Source: Pseudomonas sp. URMO17WK12:I2 (GTDB taxonomy: Bacteria; Pseudomonadota; Gammaproteobacteria; Pseudomonadales; Pseudomonadaceae). Taken from it: 64,000 nt of DNA. The notes below the pieces were generated by a model. It worked only from the letters and a program-made list of their open reading frames with translations, did no database searches and was not told the origin of the DNA. Every line of letters starts with the position of its first letter. Within the stretch, counting starts at the first letter, position 1. Positions 28,112-37,648 of this stretch are shown in pieces. A program made the translations under genes and the position numbers. Location of the stretch: assembly GCF_003253735.1 (NCBI RefSeq), contig NZ_QKYW01000010.1, positions 62,001-126,000 on the forward strand. Direction: 5' to 3'.

Positions 28112-29500
28112 ATGGCCGTCAGCGTATTCGATCTGTTCAAAGTGGGCATCGGCCCATCGAGTTCACACACCGTAGGGCCCATGCGTGCGGCCGCCCTGTT
28201 CACCCATGCCCTCGAGAACCAGGGCCTTATGCCCCAGGTGACGCGGGTAGTGGCCGAGCTGTATGGCTCGCTGGGCGCCACCGGCAAGGGCCATGGCAGC
28301 GACAAGGCGGTGTTGCTGGGGCTGAGCGGTTACGAGCCGGATACCGTGGATGTCGAGAAGGTCGCGGGTTATATCGACGCCATCCGCACCGACAAACGCA
28401 TCGTCCTGCCGGGCGGCCATTCGGTGGCGTTCAATGAAAAGACCGACCTGAAGATGATCCGCAAGGCGCTGGCGCTGCACGCCAACGGCCTGCGTTTCGC
28501 GGCGTTCGATGCGGCTGGGCTGCAGGTGCACGAGGCTACCTACTATTCGGTGGGGGGTGGCTTCGTGGTCAGCGAGGCGATTCTTGCCGACGGCTCCAAG
28601 CACAAGGTCATCGCCCCGGATGCCACGACACTGCCGCTGCCGTTTCGCAGCGGTGCCGACCTGCTACGCCTGACCCGCGAGTACGGTATCGGCATTGCCG
28701 AGGTGATGCGTCGTAACGAGCGCCACTGGCGCACCGATGAAGAAATCGACAACGGCCTGCTGGCGATCTGGAAAGTGATGCAGGGCTGCATCGAGCGCGG
28801 CTGCCGCACCGAGGGCATCCTGCCGGGCGGCTTCAAGGTGCGTCGTCGGGCAGCCATCCTGGCGCGCAAGCTGGGTGGCTTCCAGCGCAGCTACACGGAA
28901 GATCCGCTACGTATGCTCGACTGGGTCAACCTCTGGGCGCTGGCGGTGAACGAGGAGAACGCCGCCGGTGGCCGCGTGGTTACTGCGCCCACCAATGGCG
29001 CGGCCGGTATCATCCCGGCGGTGCTGCATTACTACGCCAACGCCATCTCCGGTGCCAGCGAGCGCGGCATCATCGACTTTCTGCTGACCGCCGGTGCCAT
29101 CGGCATTCTGTACAAGGAAAACGCCTCGATCAGCGGTGCCGAAGTGGGCTGCCAGGGTGAGGTCGGTGTGGCCTGCTCGATGGCCTCCGGCGCACTCTGC
29201 GCGGTGCTCGGTGGTACGCCGGAGCAGGTCGAGAACGCCGCTGAAATCGGCATGGAGCACCACCTGGGTCTGACCTGCGATCCGGTCGGCGGCCTGGTGC
29301 AGATCCCCTGCATCGAGCGCAACGCCATCGCCTCGGTGAAGGCCATCAACGCCGCGCGCATGGCGTTGTACGGTGACGGCTCGCACCATGTGAGCCTGGA
29401 CAAGGTGATCAAGACCATGCGCGAAACCGGTGCCGACATGCTGACCAAGTACAAGGAAACCGCCCGTGGCGGCCTGGCCGTAAACATCATCGAGTGCTGA
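28112..29500 (+). CDS. sdaA: L-serine ammonia-lyase (iron-sulfur type)
   Basis: A 462-residue single-chain L-serine deaminase converting serine to pyruvate and ammonia. The N-terminal beta domain starts FDLFKVGIGPSSSHTVGPM. The alpha domain carries cysteines placed as [4Fe-4S] ligands in EVGCQGEVG, GLTCDPVGG and QIPCIERNA. The last residue is Cys, matching the 'tail-in-mouth' cysteine described for type 2 enzymes. A divergent LysR gene and the downstream serine transporter sstT make a serine uptake and use module. Naming sdaA versus sdaB is arbitrary here. Confidence 0.94.
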   Translation: MAVSVFDLFKVGIGPSSSHTVGPMRAAALFTHALENQGLMPQVTRVVAELYGSLGATGKGHGSDKAVLLGLSGYEPDTVDVEKVAGYIDAIRTDKRIVLPGGHSVAFNEKTDLKMIRKALALHANGLRFAAFDAAGLQVHEATYYSVGGGFVVSEAILADGSKHKVIAPDATTLPLPFRSGADLLRLTREYGIGIAEVMRRNERHWRTDEEIDNGLLAIWKVMQGCIERGCRTEGILPGGFKVRRRAAILARKLGGFQRSYTEDPLRMLDWVNLWALAVNEENAAGGRVVTAPTNGAAGIIPAVLHYYANAISGASERGIIDFLLTAGAIGILYKENASISGAEVGCQGEVGVACSMASGALCAVLGGTPEQVENAAEIGMEHHLGLTCDPVGGLVQIPCIERNAIASVKAINAARMALYGDGSHHVSLDKVIKTMRETGADMLTKYKETARGGLAVNIIEC

Positions 29501-29592
29501 GCCGCAGGCCCATGCAGCTTACCGGATGCGTCGCCTGGCGGGCGCATCCTGCTCCACCCGGCCCACAACAATAACCAGCGAGATTTACCTGC

Positions 29593-29670
29593 ATGACCAT
29601 TCAAGCCATGTTCATGGCGCTGATTCCACTCCTTCCTTCGCGCCTGCGCGCGTTGGCTCTGCCGCGCTGA
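29593..29670 (+). CDS. Possible 25-residue leader peptide
   Basis: A short frame reading MTIQAMFMALIPLLPS then RLRALALPR lies 92 bases after the serine lyase stop. It is followed by an 8-bp inverted repeat (ACGCAGGC at 29677-29684 with GCCTGCGT at 29727-29734) and a T-rich run. The ribosome site is weak. A leader-peptide/attenuator unit is possible, but the peptide has no clear run of regulatory codons and may be chance. Confidence 0.25.
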   Translation: MTIQAMFMALIPLLPSRLRALALPR

Positions 29671-29783
29671 GAGCGGACGCAGGCTGCCTTATCCGCAGCC
29701 CGTGAGGCCGAGCGCGCCCGCGCCCGGCCTGCGTTTGTGTTTGTCTCGTATCGCTCTGGCTCGCTAGATCGTTAGCAGGCTCT

Positions 29784-29789
29784 TATAAT
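29784..29789 (+). promoter_or_regulatory. Predicted sstT promoter -10 box
   Basis: A perfect TATAAT lies about 100 bases before the sstT start, placing transcription initiation near 29796. The -35 region is poor, so an activator may be needed. This start would give a 5' leader of about 95 nt that holds the structured RNA described next. Confidence 0.5.
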
Positions 29790-29795
29790 CGCCCG

Positions 29796-29890
29796 ATGTC
29801 TTGGGGTGACCTGCCCGGTTGGCGTGGCCCTTGCCCCTGCTGACCTGTCCCCCAATGCAATCAAGCCTAGAACTGGACAGCGTCTACAAT
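29796..29890 (+). ncRNA. Structured sstT 5' leader, candidate sstT-1 motif
   Basis: The leader can close on itself through TTGGGG (29801-29806) and CCCCAA (29850-29855). It encloses two similar TGACCTG units, at 29807-29813 and 29841-29847. A conserved RNA called sstT-1 has been described upstream of sstT genes in Pseudomonas, as I recall; position and gene context fit, but I cannot compare with the covariance model. If correct, it is a cis-regulatory element of serine/threonine uptake. Confidence 0.45.
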
Positions 29891-31132
29891 ATGAATACCT
29901 TCAAACGCATTGCTTCCGCCTACTCCAACAGCAGCCTGGTGCTGCGTATCTTCATTGGCCTGGTACTGGGCATCCTGCTCGCCTATTTGTCGCCAGCTGC
30001 CGCGCTCAAGGTCGGCCTGTTCGGTGAACTGTTCATCCTCGCCCTGAAGGCGGTCGCGCCGATCCTGGTTCTGGTGCTGGTGACTTCCTCCCTGGCGGCC
30101 CACCAGAGTGGTCAGCCCACGCATATCCGCCCGGTACTGCTGATGTACCTGATCAGCACCTTCAGTGCCGCGGCATTGGCCGTTTGTGCCAGCTTCCTGT
30201 TCCCGACCATGCTGTCGCTGGACATCGGCTCGGCCGAGGGCAACCCGCCCGGCAGCATCATCGAAGTGCTGCACAACCTGCTGACCAGCGTTTTCGTCGG
30301 CCCGGTACAGGCGCTCAACACCTCCAATTACATTGCCATTCTGGCCTGGGCCGTCGCGCTGGGTATCTTCCTGCGTCACGCGGCGCCGAGCACGCGCACC
30401 ATGCTCAGTGACGTATCCAATGCCTTCACCAACGTGGTGCGCTTCGTCATCAACCAGGCGCCGATCGGCATTTTCGGTCTGGTCTCCAGCACCCTGGCCA
30501 ACTCCGGTTTCGAGGCCCTGTACGGCTATGCGCGCCTGCTGATGGTGATGGTCGGCTGCATGCTGGTGGTGACGCTGGTGGTCAACCCGCTGCTCGCCTA
30601 CCTCAAGATGCGCCGCAACCCCTATCCGCTGCTGTTCACCGTATTGCGCGAGAGCGCGGTGACCGCCTTCTTCACCCGCAGCTCGGCGGCCAATATTCCG
30701 GTCAACCTGCGCCTGTGCGAGAAGCTCAAGCTGGACAAGGACACCTACTCGATCACCATCCCGCTGGGCGCGACCATCAACATGGCCGGCGCGGCGATCA
30801 CCATTTCCGTGATGGCCCTGGCGACCACCCATACCCTGGGCATCCATGTCGACCTGCCGACCGCGCTGCTGCTCTGCGTGGTGTCGTCCCTGGCGGCAGC
30901 CGGTGTATCCGGTGTGGCCGGCGGGTCGCTGCTGCTGATTCCGATGGCGACCAGCCTGTTCGGTATCGACACCGAAATCGCCATGCAGGTGGTGGCTATC
31001 GGCTTCGTCATCGGCGTGGTCCAGGACTCCTTCGAGACGGCCCTGAACTCGCACACCGACGTGGTGTTCACCGCAGCGGTTTCCTACGCAGGCGAGGCGC
31101 GCGCAGAGCGGGCCGGCCAGGTCGATGCCTAA
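29891..31132 (+). CDS. sstT: Serine/threonine:Na+ symporter SstT
   Basis: A 413-residue inner-membrane transporter of the dicarboxylate/amino acid:cation symporter family. Many hydrophobic helices are visible. Family signatures are the serine-rich FFTRSSAANIPVNLRL near 258-273, the NMAGAAITI segment near 297-305 that forms the substrate and Na+ site, and the later GVSGVAGGSLLLIP. I start at the ATG at 29891 because it matches the SstT N-terminus and length; frames upstream overlap the structured leader. Together with the serine ammonia-lyase gene it makes a serine uptake and degradation unit. Confidence 0.93.
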   Translation: MNTFKRIASAYSNSSLVLRIFIGLVLGILLAYLSPAAALKVGLFGELFILALKAVAPILVLVLVTSSLAAHQSGQPTHIRPVLLMYLISTFSAAALAVCASFLFPTMLSLDIGSAEGNPPGSIIEVLHNLLTSVFVGPVQALNTSNYIAILAWAVALGIFLRHAAPSTRTMLSDVSNAFTNVVRFVINQAPIGIFGLVSSTLANSGFEALYGYARLLMVMVGCMLVVTLVVNPLLAYLKMRRNPYPLLFTVLRESAVTAFFTRSSAANIPVNLRLCEKLKLDKDTYSITIPLGATINMAGAAITISVMALATTHTLGIHVDLPTALLLCVVSSLAAAGVSGVAGGSLLLIPMATSLFGIDTEIAMQVVAIGFVIGVVQDSFETALNSHTDVVFTAAVSYAGEARAERAGQVDA

Positions 31133-31146
31133 CTCGTCGCACCCAT

Positions 31147-31174
31147 AAAAAACGCGCCCTTAGGCGCGTTTTTT
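31147..31174 (+). terminator. Intrinsic terminator after sstT
   Basis: A perfect 12-bp stem, AAAAAACGCGCC paired with GGCGCGTTTTTT around CTTA, begins 14 bases after the sstT stop. The A and T runs on either side make it effective in both directions, serving the convergent flavoprotein gene too. Confidence 0.93.
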
Positions 31175-31199
31175 ATTGGCCGAGGCGTGGTGTCGGCGG

Positions 31200-32384
31200 T
31201 TAAACGTATTGCGCCGCCGCATAGCCGGATGCCCACGCCCACTGGAAATTGAAGCCGCCCAGGTGCCCGGTGACGTCAAGTACTTCGCCGATGAAATACA
31301 GCCCTGGCGACTTCAGCGACTCCATGGTCTTGGACGACACCTCGCGGGTGTCGACGCCGCCCAGGGTCACTTCCGCCGTGCGGTAACCTTCGGTGCCGGC
31401 CGGCACCAGCTGCCAGTCCGACAGGCGCTCGGCAATCGCCTTGAGCTCGGCCGCGGTGTATTGCTTCATCGGTTTGGAGGCGAACCAGTGCTCGGCCAGC
31501 AGGCCGGCCATCTTCTTGGTGAAAATCTCGCCCATCAAGGTCTTCAGCTCGCTGCTGGGGCGCTCGCGCTGCTGCTCCAGCAGCCACTCGGGCAGGTCGA
31601 TATGCGGCAGCAGGTCGATGCTGACCGTATCGCCGGGTTGCCAGTACGATGAAATCTGCAGGATCGCCGGGCCGCTGAGGCCGCGGTGGGTGAACAGGAT
31701 GTTCTCCACGAAACTCTGGCCGTTGCAACTGACCCGGCAATCCTCCACCGAGGTGCCGGATAGCTCCGTACACAGGGTTTTCAGCTGCGGGTCGGTCAGC
31801 GTGAAGGGCACCAGCCCGGCGCGGGTCGGCAGCAGTTCGTGGCCGAACTGGCGGGCGATCTGATAACCGAAGCCGCTCGCACCCAGGGTTGGAATCGACA
31901 GCCCACCGGTGGCGATCACCAGGGATTCGCAGTTGAGCTCACCAAGGCTGGTCGTCAACCGGTAACCCTTTTCAGCGCGTTCGATGGTGCTCACCGAGGT
32001 ATCCAGGCGCAGGTCGACGCCGGCCTGCTGGCACTCGTCCAGCAGTATGCCGAGGATGTCGCTGGACTTGTTGTCGCAGAACAGCTGGCCGAGTTTCTTC
32101 TCGTGGTAGGGCACGCCGTGCTTGGCGACCAGGGCGATGAAATCCCATTGGGTGAAGCGCGCCAGCGCCGACTTGCAGAAGTGCGGGTTGTGGGACAGAA
32201 AGTTGCCGGGCTCGCAGTACATGTTGGTGAAGTTGCAGCGCCCGCCGCCCGACATCAGGATCTTCTTGCCGGCCTTGTTGGCATGGTCGAGCAGCAGCAC
32301 GCTGCGCCCGCGGGCAGCGGCGGTCATCGCGCACATCAGCCCGGCGGCGCCGGCACCGATGATGACAACCTGGGGTGAAAGCAC
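31200..32384 (-). CDS. NAD(P)/FAD-dependent oxidoreductase (BaiN/HI0933 family)
   Basis: A 394-residue flavoprotein. The FAD-binding fold is at the N-terminus (VVIIGAGAAGLMCAMTAAARG). MSGGGRCNFTN near 40-50 is the family hallmark, and LGGVDTREV plus GGFNFQWAWASGYAAA near the C-terminus complete it. The GTG at 32384 is preferred: GAGGA lies 7 nt upstream and the length fits. The physiological reaction is not established for most members. Confidence 0.87.
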   Translation of the reverse strand: MLSPQVVIIGAGAAGLMCAMTAAARGRSVLLLDHANKAGKKILMSGGGRCNFTNMYCEPGNFLSHNPHFCKSALARFTQWDFIALVAKHGVPYHEKKLGQLFCDNKSSDILGILLDECQQAGVDLRLDTSVSTIERAEKGYRLTTSLGELNCESLVIATGGLSIPTLGASGFGYQIARQFGHELLPTRAGLVPFTLTDPQLKTLCTELSGTSVEDCRVSCNGQSFVENILFTHRGLSGPAILQISSYWQPGDTVSIDLLPHIDLPEWLLEQQRERPSSELKTLMGEIFTKKMAGLLAEHWFASKPMKQYTAAELKAIAERLSDWQLVPAGTEGYRTAEVTLGGVDTREVSSKTMESLKSPGLYFIGEVLDVTGHLGGFNFQWAWASGYAAAQYV

Positions 32385-32653
32385 GGCATGTTCCTCATAC
32401 GCTGGGCGCCGGCAAGGCTGGGCCGGCGCGAAACGGCGCAGTTTACCTGAAGCCATGCGCCGGCTGTGCCGCACGTGGGGCTGGGCTGGCAGCCATTGGT
32501 GCGTTTCTTCGAACCCTTGGCGCGTCGTCTGGGTCTAGCTGGTAGACATGAATAATGAGCTGGGCTGGCGATTTGCCGCTATCTTGTTATAGGCATGAGA
32601 GCTGCACACCGTTGCGCAGCCATGCTCTTGTCCATCTGCAGGGCTTGCCATCA

Positions 32654-33388
32654 TTGAAAACCTGGCGCATTTGCTTGCTGTCGCTGGTGCTGTTGCCGTG
32701 GGCTGCGTGCGCGGAGCCCTTGCGGCTGGTCGCCGATAGCTGGCCGCCGTTCACTGACCAGCGCCTGCCCGGCGGCGGCGTGGCGCTGGAGCTGGTAAGC
32801 ACGGCCCTGAGCCGCGCCGGCTATGCCAGCGATTACCGTGAAGTGCCCTGGCAGCGCGCTGTGCTGGGGCTGCAACGTGGTGATTACGATGTGTTGATCA
32901 CCGCCTGGCACAGCAAGGATCGCGAGGCGTTCGGCTACTTTTCCGCCCCCTATCTGATCAACCGGATTCGTCTGGTGCAGCGCAAGGGCGCGGGCATCAG
33001 CTTCGAGCAGCTCGCCGATCTGCACGGGCAGAAGGTCGCCGTACGACGCGGCTATGCCTACTCTCCGAGTTTCATGGCCGACGATCAGGTGCAGAAGGTC
33101 GAGGTCAGCAGTTTCGAGAACGCCGCGCACATGGTGCAGCTCGGCAGGGTGAGCCTGGCGCTGGAGGACGAATACGTGGCCCGGTTCCTGTTCAACAGTT
33201 CGCTCAAGGATGTTGCCGGCGAGCTGGAGTTCTTGCCCAGGCCTCTCGGCGAGAATGAGCTGCATATTCTCATCCGCCTGAGCCAGCCCGACCACGCCGA
33301 GATCGCCCAGCGTTTCGACGCTGCCATCGCCGCCATGCACGCTGACGGCAGCTACGCTGCGATAATGGCGCGTTACGGCTTGCAGTGA
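32654..33388 (+). CDS. Periplasmic solute-binding protein family 3 (orphan)
   Basis: A protein of about 244 residues with a signal peptide (ICLLSLVLLPWAACA, cleavage before EPLRLV) and a family 3 extracellular solute-binding domain: ADSWPPFTD at the start, the GDYDVLITAWHSKDREAFGYFSAPYL region, and a C-terminal DAAIAAMHADGSYAAIM helix. No permease or ATPase gene is adjacent, so it may serve as a sensor-type or lone binding protein. No good ATG opens the signal peptide; a TTG at 32654 (or 32645) is the best guess, and an ATG/other start upstream at 32555 gives a less likely N-terminus. Confidence 0.75.
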   Translation: MKTWRICLLSLVLLPWAACAEPLRLVADSWPPFTDQRLPGGGVALELVSTALSRAGYASDYREVPWQRAVLGLQRGDYDVLITAWHSKDREAFGYFSAPYLINRIRLVQRKGAGISFEQLADLHGQKVAVRRGYAYSPSFMADDQVQKVEVSSFENAAHMVQLGRVSLALEDEYVARFLFNSSLKDVAGELEFLPRPLGENELHILIRLSQPDHAEIAQRFDAAIAAMHADGSYAAIMARYGLQ

Positions 33389-33392
33389 GCGG

Positions 33393-34628
33393 TCACTGCC
33401 AGAGGGTGCGCCCGCGGCCCTGGCGCTTGGCCTGGTAGAGCTGCTGGTCGGCGAGGTGCAGCAGGCTTTCCAGATCTTCAGGCGCGCCATGGTAGATACC
33501 TGCACTGAACGACAGCGGTGGGGCGCCGACGGCGTAATTGACCTGCCGGCACTGTTCGCGCAGCTCATCGAGCGCCAGGCTCAGCGACTCGGCATTGTGC
33601 GGGCTGACCATGGCGAATTCCTCGCCGCCCAGGCGACCGAGCAGGGCCTCCGGAAAGGCCGCGCGGAAGGCCCGGCTGAAGCCGATCAACGCGGCATCGC
33701 CAGCCGCGTGGCCATAGTCGTCGTTGATCTGCTTGAACAGATCCATGTCCAGCATCGCGACGCTCAGGTTGTGGCCACTGCGCTGCGCCTGCTGGAATTG
33801 CTGAATACCTTGTTCGTAGAAGGCCCTGCGGTTGTTCAGGCCGGTCAGGGCGTCGTACTGGGCGGCTTTTTTCAGGGCGCGCAGCATGTCGCGGCGCTCC
33901 AGGGTGAACATCACCCGGCAGGTCAGCTCTTCGGGGCAGAACGGCTTGCGCAGGAAGTCATCGGCGCCGTGCTTGATGAACATGGCGCTGAGCGAGCCCT
34001 TGGTATCGGCGGACAGGCCGAGGATCACCAGGTCGTTGCGTTTCATCTTCTGGCGCAGCAGTTTGACCAGGTCGAAGCCGCTGATGCCCGGCATGCTGTG
34101 GTCGACCACCAGCATGTCGATATCCGGCTGCGCCTGAAGAGTGCGCAACGCCTGCTCGCCGTCGCAGGCATCGATGATCTGATAGCGGTGCGGCACCAGC
34201 ACATGGCGGATGAAGTTGCGGGTGGCTTCCGAGTCCTCGGCAACCAGGATCTTCACCTGGCTGTTGCTCTCCAGGCGGTGCAGCAGGTGAAAGGCGTATT
34301 CGTAGGAGTGCTGGCTTTCCTTGAGCACGTAATCGACCACGCCCTTGAGCAACAGCTCGTCACGGCGCCGCTCGTTGTAAGAGCCGCTGAGCACGATGCA
34401 GGGCAGGCCGTAGCGCATCACCAGGTCGACGCTCTCGCCATCCGGTGCATCGGGCAGGTGAAGGTCGACGATGGCGGCGAAGAACAGCGCTGCGGAGGTT
34501 TCCAGCATCATCTCGGCTTCACCGAGCGAGGCGCAGAATACCGGCTGCAGGTTGGGCTCCTGACGGAACAGGTGCTCGAGAATCTTCAGCACCAGCGGGC
34601 TGTCTTCGATGACCAGAATATTGCGCAC
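33393..34628 (-). CDS. Diguanylate cyclase response regulator (REC-REC-GGDEF)
   Basis: A 411-residue cytoplasmic protein. REC1 covers about 1-115 with acceptor Asp55 (IVDLHLPD). REC2 covers about 125-245 with Asp176 (LVVDHSMPGISG). A GGDEF domain covers about 255-411, with an active-type GGEEF at 334-338, so it should make c-di-GMP. The residues where an RxxD inhibitory site normally lies read FPEA, so product inhibition through the I-site is probably missing. No cognate kinase gene is next to it. It converges on the orphan binding-protein gene with 4 nt between stops. Confidence 0.9.
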   Translation of the reverse strand: MRNILVIEDSPLVLKILEHLFRQEPNLQPVFCASLGEAEMMLETSAALFFAAIVDLHLPDAPDGESVDLVMRYGLPCIVLSGSYNERRRDELLLKGVVDYVLKESQHSYEYAFHLLHRLESNSQVKILVAEDSEATRNFIRHVLVPHRYQIIDACDGEQALRTLQAQPDIDMLVVDHSMPGISGFDLVKLLRQKMKRNDLVILGLSADTKGSLSAMFIKHGADDFLRKPFCPEELTCRVMFTLERRDMLRALKKAAQYDALTGLNNRRAFYEQGIQQFQQAQRSGHNLSVAMLDMDLFKQINDDYGHAAGDAALIGFSRAFRAAFPEALLGRLGGEEFAMVSPHNAESLSLALDELREQCRQVNYAVGAPPLSFSAGIYHGAPEDLESLLHLADQQLYQAKRQGRGRTLWQ

Positions 34629-34664
34629 GGAACCCCCCTGTGCCCGCCTGCTAGTAACTTGAGT

Positions 34665-36044
<1,380 letters not shown>

Positions 36045-36117
36045 GGTACGGGCCTGAAGAGCGTTCGAAAAGAGCGCTAGTGTAGCAGGCGCCAGGCTGC
36101 GGCCTGACGACTGCTTG

Positions 36118-37542
36118 TCATTCGTCGACGTCGACCTTCACCCGTCTGGCGCTGCGCGCGTCTTCCGGGGCCAGCTGCAGGAAGATGCCGGCTGCCAGGA
36201 TGGTCAGCAGGCCGATGCACAGGTAGGTGGACTGGAAAGCGCTGAGCACGCCCTCGGCGGCGGCCTGGTTGTCCAGACTGAAGCCGCTGAGCAAGGCAGC
36301 GCCGGTGGCGATGCCCATGCTGATCGACAGTTGCACCACCACCGACAGCAGGCCGTTGCCACTGCTCGCGTCGCTGTCGGGCACGTCGATCAGGGTCACG
36401 GTGTTCATGGCAGTGAACTGCAGGGAGTTGAAGGCGCCGATCAGGCTCAGCTGGATGGCCAGTTGCAGGTGTGAGGTCTGCCCGTCGACCAGCGCCAGGC
36501 TGGTGATCAGCAGCCCCAGCAACACGGTATTGAAGGTCAGGATGCGCCGGTAGCCGAGGCGGTCGATCAGTGGCTTGGCCAATGGCTTCATGGCCATGGC
36601 GGCGAGTGCCAGGGGAATCATGCTCATGCCCGCCTGGGCCGGTGAATAGCCCATGCCCAGTTGCAGCAGCAACGGGGTCAGGAAGGGCAGGGCGCCAGTG
36701 CCCAGGCGCGCGAAGATATTGCCGAAAATGCCCACCGCGAAGCTGCGCGTGTTGAACAGCCGCGGCGGGAACAGCGCATTGGGCGTGCGCCCGGCGCGCA
36801 GCCAGTAGGCCGCCAGGCAGGCCAGGCCGCCGAGCAACAGGAGCACCACGCGCATATGCGGCAGGTGCAACTCGCCCAGGCCCTCGAGGGCCATGGTGAT
36901 CAGCAGCATGCTGGCGCCGAACAGCAGGAAACCGATCAGATCGAACCGCGTGCGCTCGCTGCCGCGCAGCTCCGGCATGAAGCGATAGGCGGCCCAGCAG
37001 CCGAGGGCGCCGACCGGCAGGTTGAGCAGGAAGATCCAGTGCCAGCTGGCGTACTCCACCAGCCAGCCGCCCAGGGTCGGGCCGATCAGCGGACCGAGCA
37101 GGCCGGGCAGGGTGATGAAGCTCATGATCCGCACCAGTTCGGTACGCGGGTAGGCGCGCAGCACCACCAGGCGCCCCACCGGCATCATCAGTGCACCGCC
37201 CAGGCCCTGGATGATGCGCGCGATCACCAGCATGTTCAGCGATTGTGAGACGGCGCAGAGCAGCGAGCCGAGGCTGAACAGGGCGATGGCGCCAAAGAAA
37301 ATGTGCCGCGTGCCGAAGCGATCCGCCAGCCAGCCGGAGGCTGGAATCAGCAGCGCCACGGTGAGCATGTAGGCGATCACCACCGATTGCATGCGCAGCG
37401 GGTCTTCGGACAGATCCGCCGCCATGCTGGGCAGCGCGGTGTTGAGAATGGTGCCATCGAGCGTCTGCATAAAGAACGCGATGGCGACGATCCAGGGCAG
37501 CAGGCGGGCAGTACGGGCGTCGAGCAGGGTCATGGCGGACAT
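36118..37542 (-). CDS. MFS multidrug transporter, DHA2 (EmrB/QacA; MdtD-like)
   Basis: A 474-residue inner-membrane drug:proton antiporter with about 14 hydrophobic helices, the DHA2 pattern. Motif D1-like FFMQTLDGTILNTALPSMA opens the protein, motif A is GWLADRFGTRHIF near 69-81, and the motif C region GLLGPLIGPTLGGWLVEY near 147-164 marks an exporter. It resembles MdtD. No membrane-fusion protein or regulator is adjacent. Substrates are unknown. Confidence 0.85.
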   Translation of the reverse strand: MSAMTLLDARTARLLPWIVAIAFFMQTLDGTILNTALPSMAADLSEDPLRMQSVVIAYMLTVALLIPASGWLADRFGTRHIFFGAIALFSLGSLLCAVSQSLNMLVIARIIQGLGGALMMPVGRLVVLRAYPRTELVRIMSFITLPGLLGPLIGPTLGGWLVEYASWHWIFLLNLPVGALGCWAAYRFMPELRGSERTRFDLIGFLLFGASMLLITMALEGLGELHLPHMRVVLLLLGGLACLAAYWLRAGRTPNALFPPRLFNTRSFAVGIFGNIFARLGTGALPFLTPLLLQLGMGYSPAQAGMSMIPLALAAMAMKPLAKPLIDRLGYRRILTFNTVLLGLLITSLALVDGQTSHLQLAIQLSLIGAFNSLQFTAMNTVTLIDVPDSDASSGNGLLSVVVQLSISMGIATGAALLSGFSLDNQAAAEGVLSAFQSTYLCIGLLTILAAGIFLQLAPEDARSARRVKVDVDE

Positions 37543-37648
37543 TGATCTGCGAGGAGTCAGGGCCGTTTGACCCGACCCTGTGGTAAATGTCTCAAGAAGT
37601 GTAGCGATGCCTTCGCGTCACCGCTGGCGACGCGAAGGGGCGTGCTGC

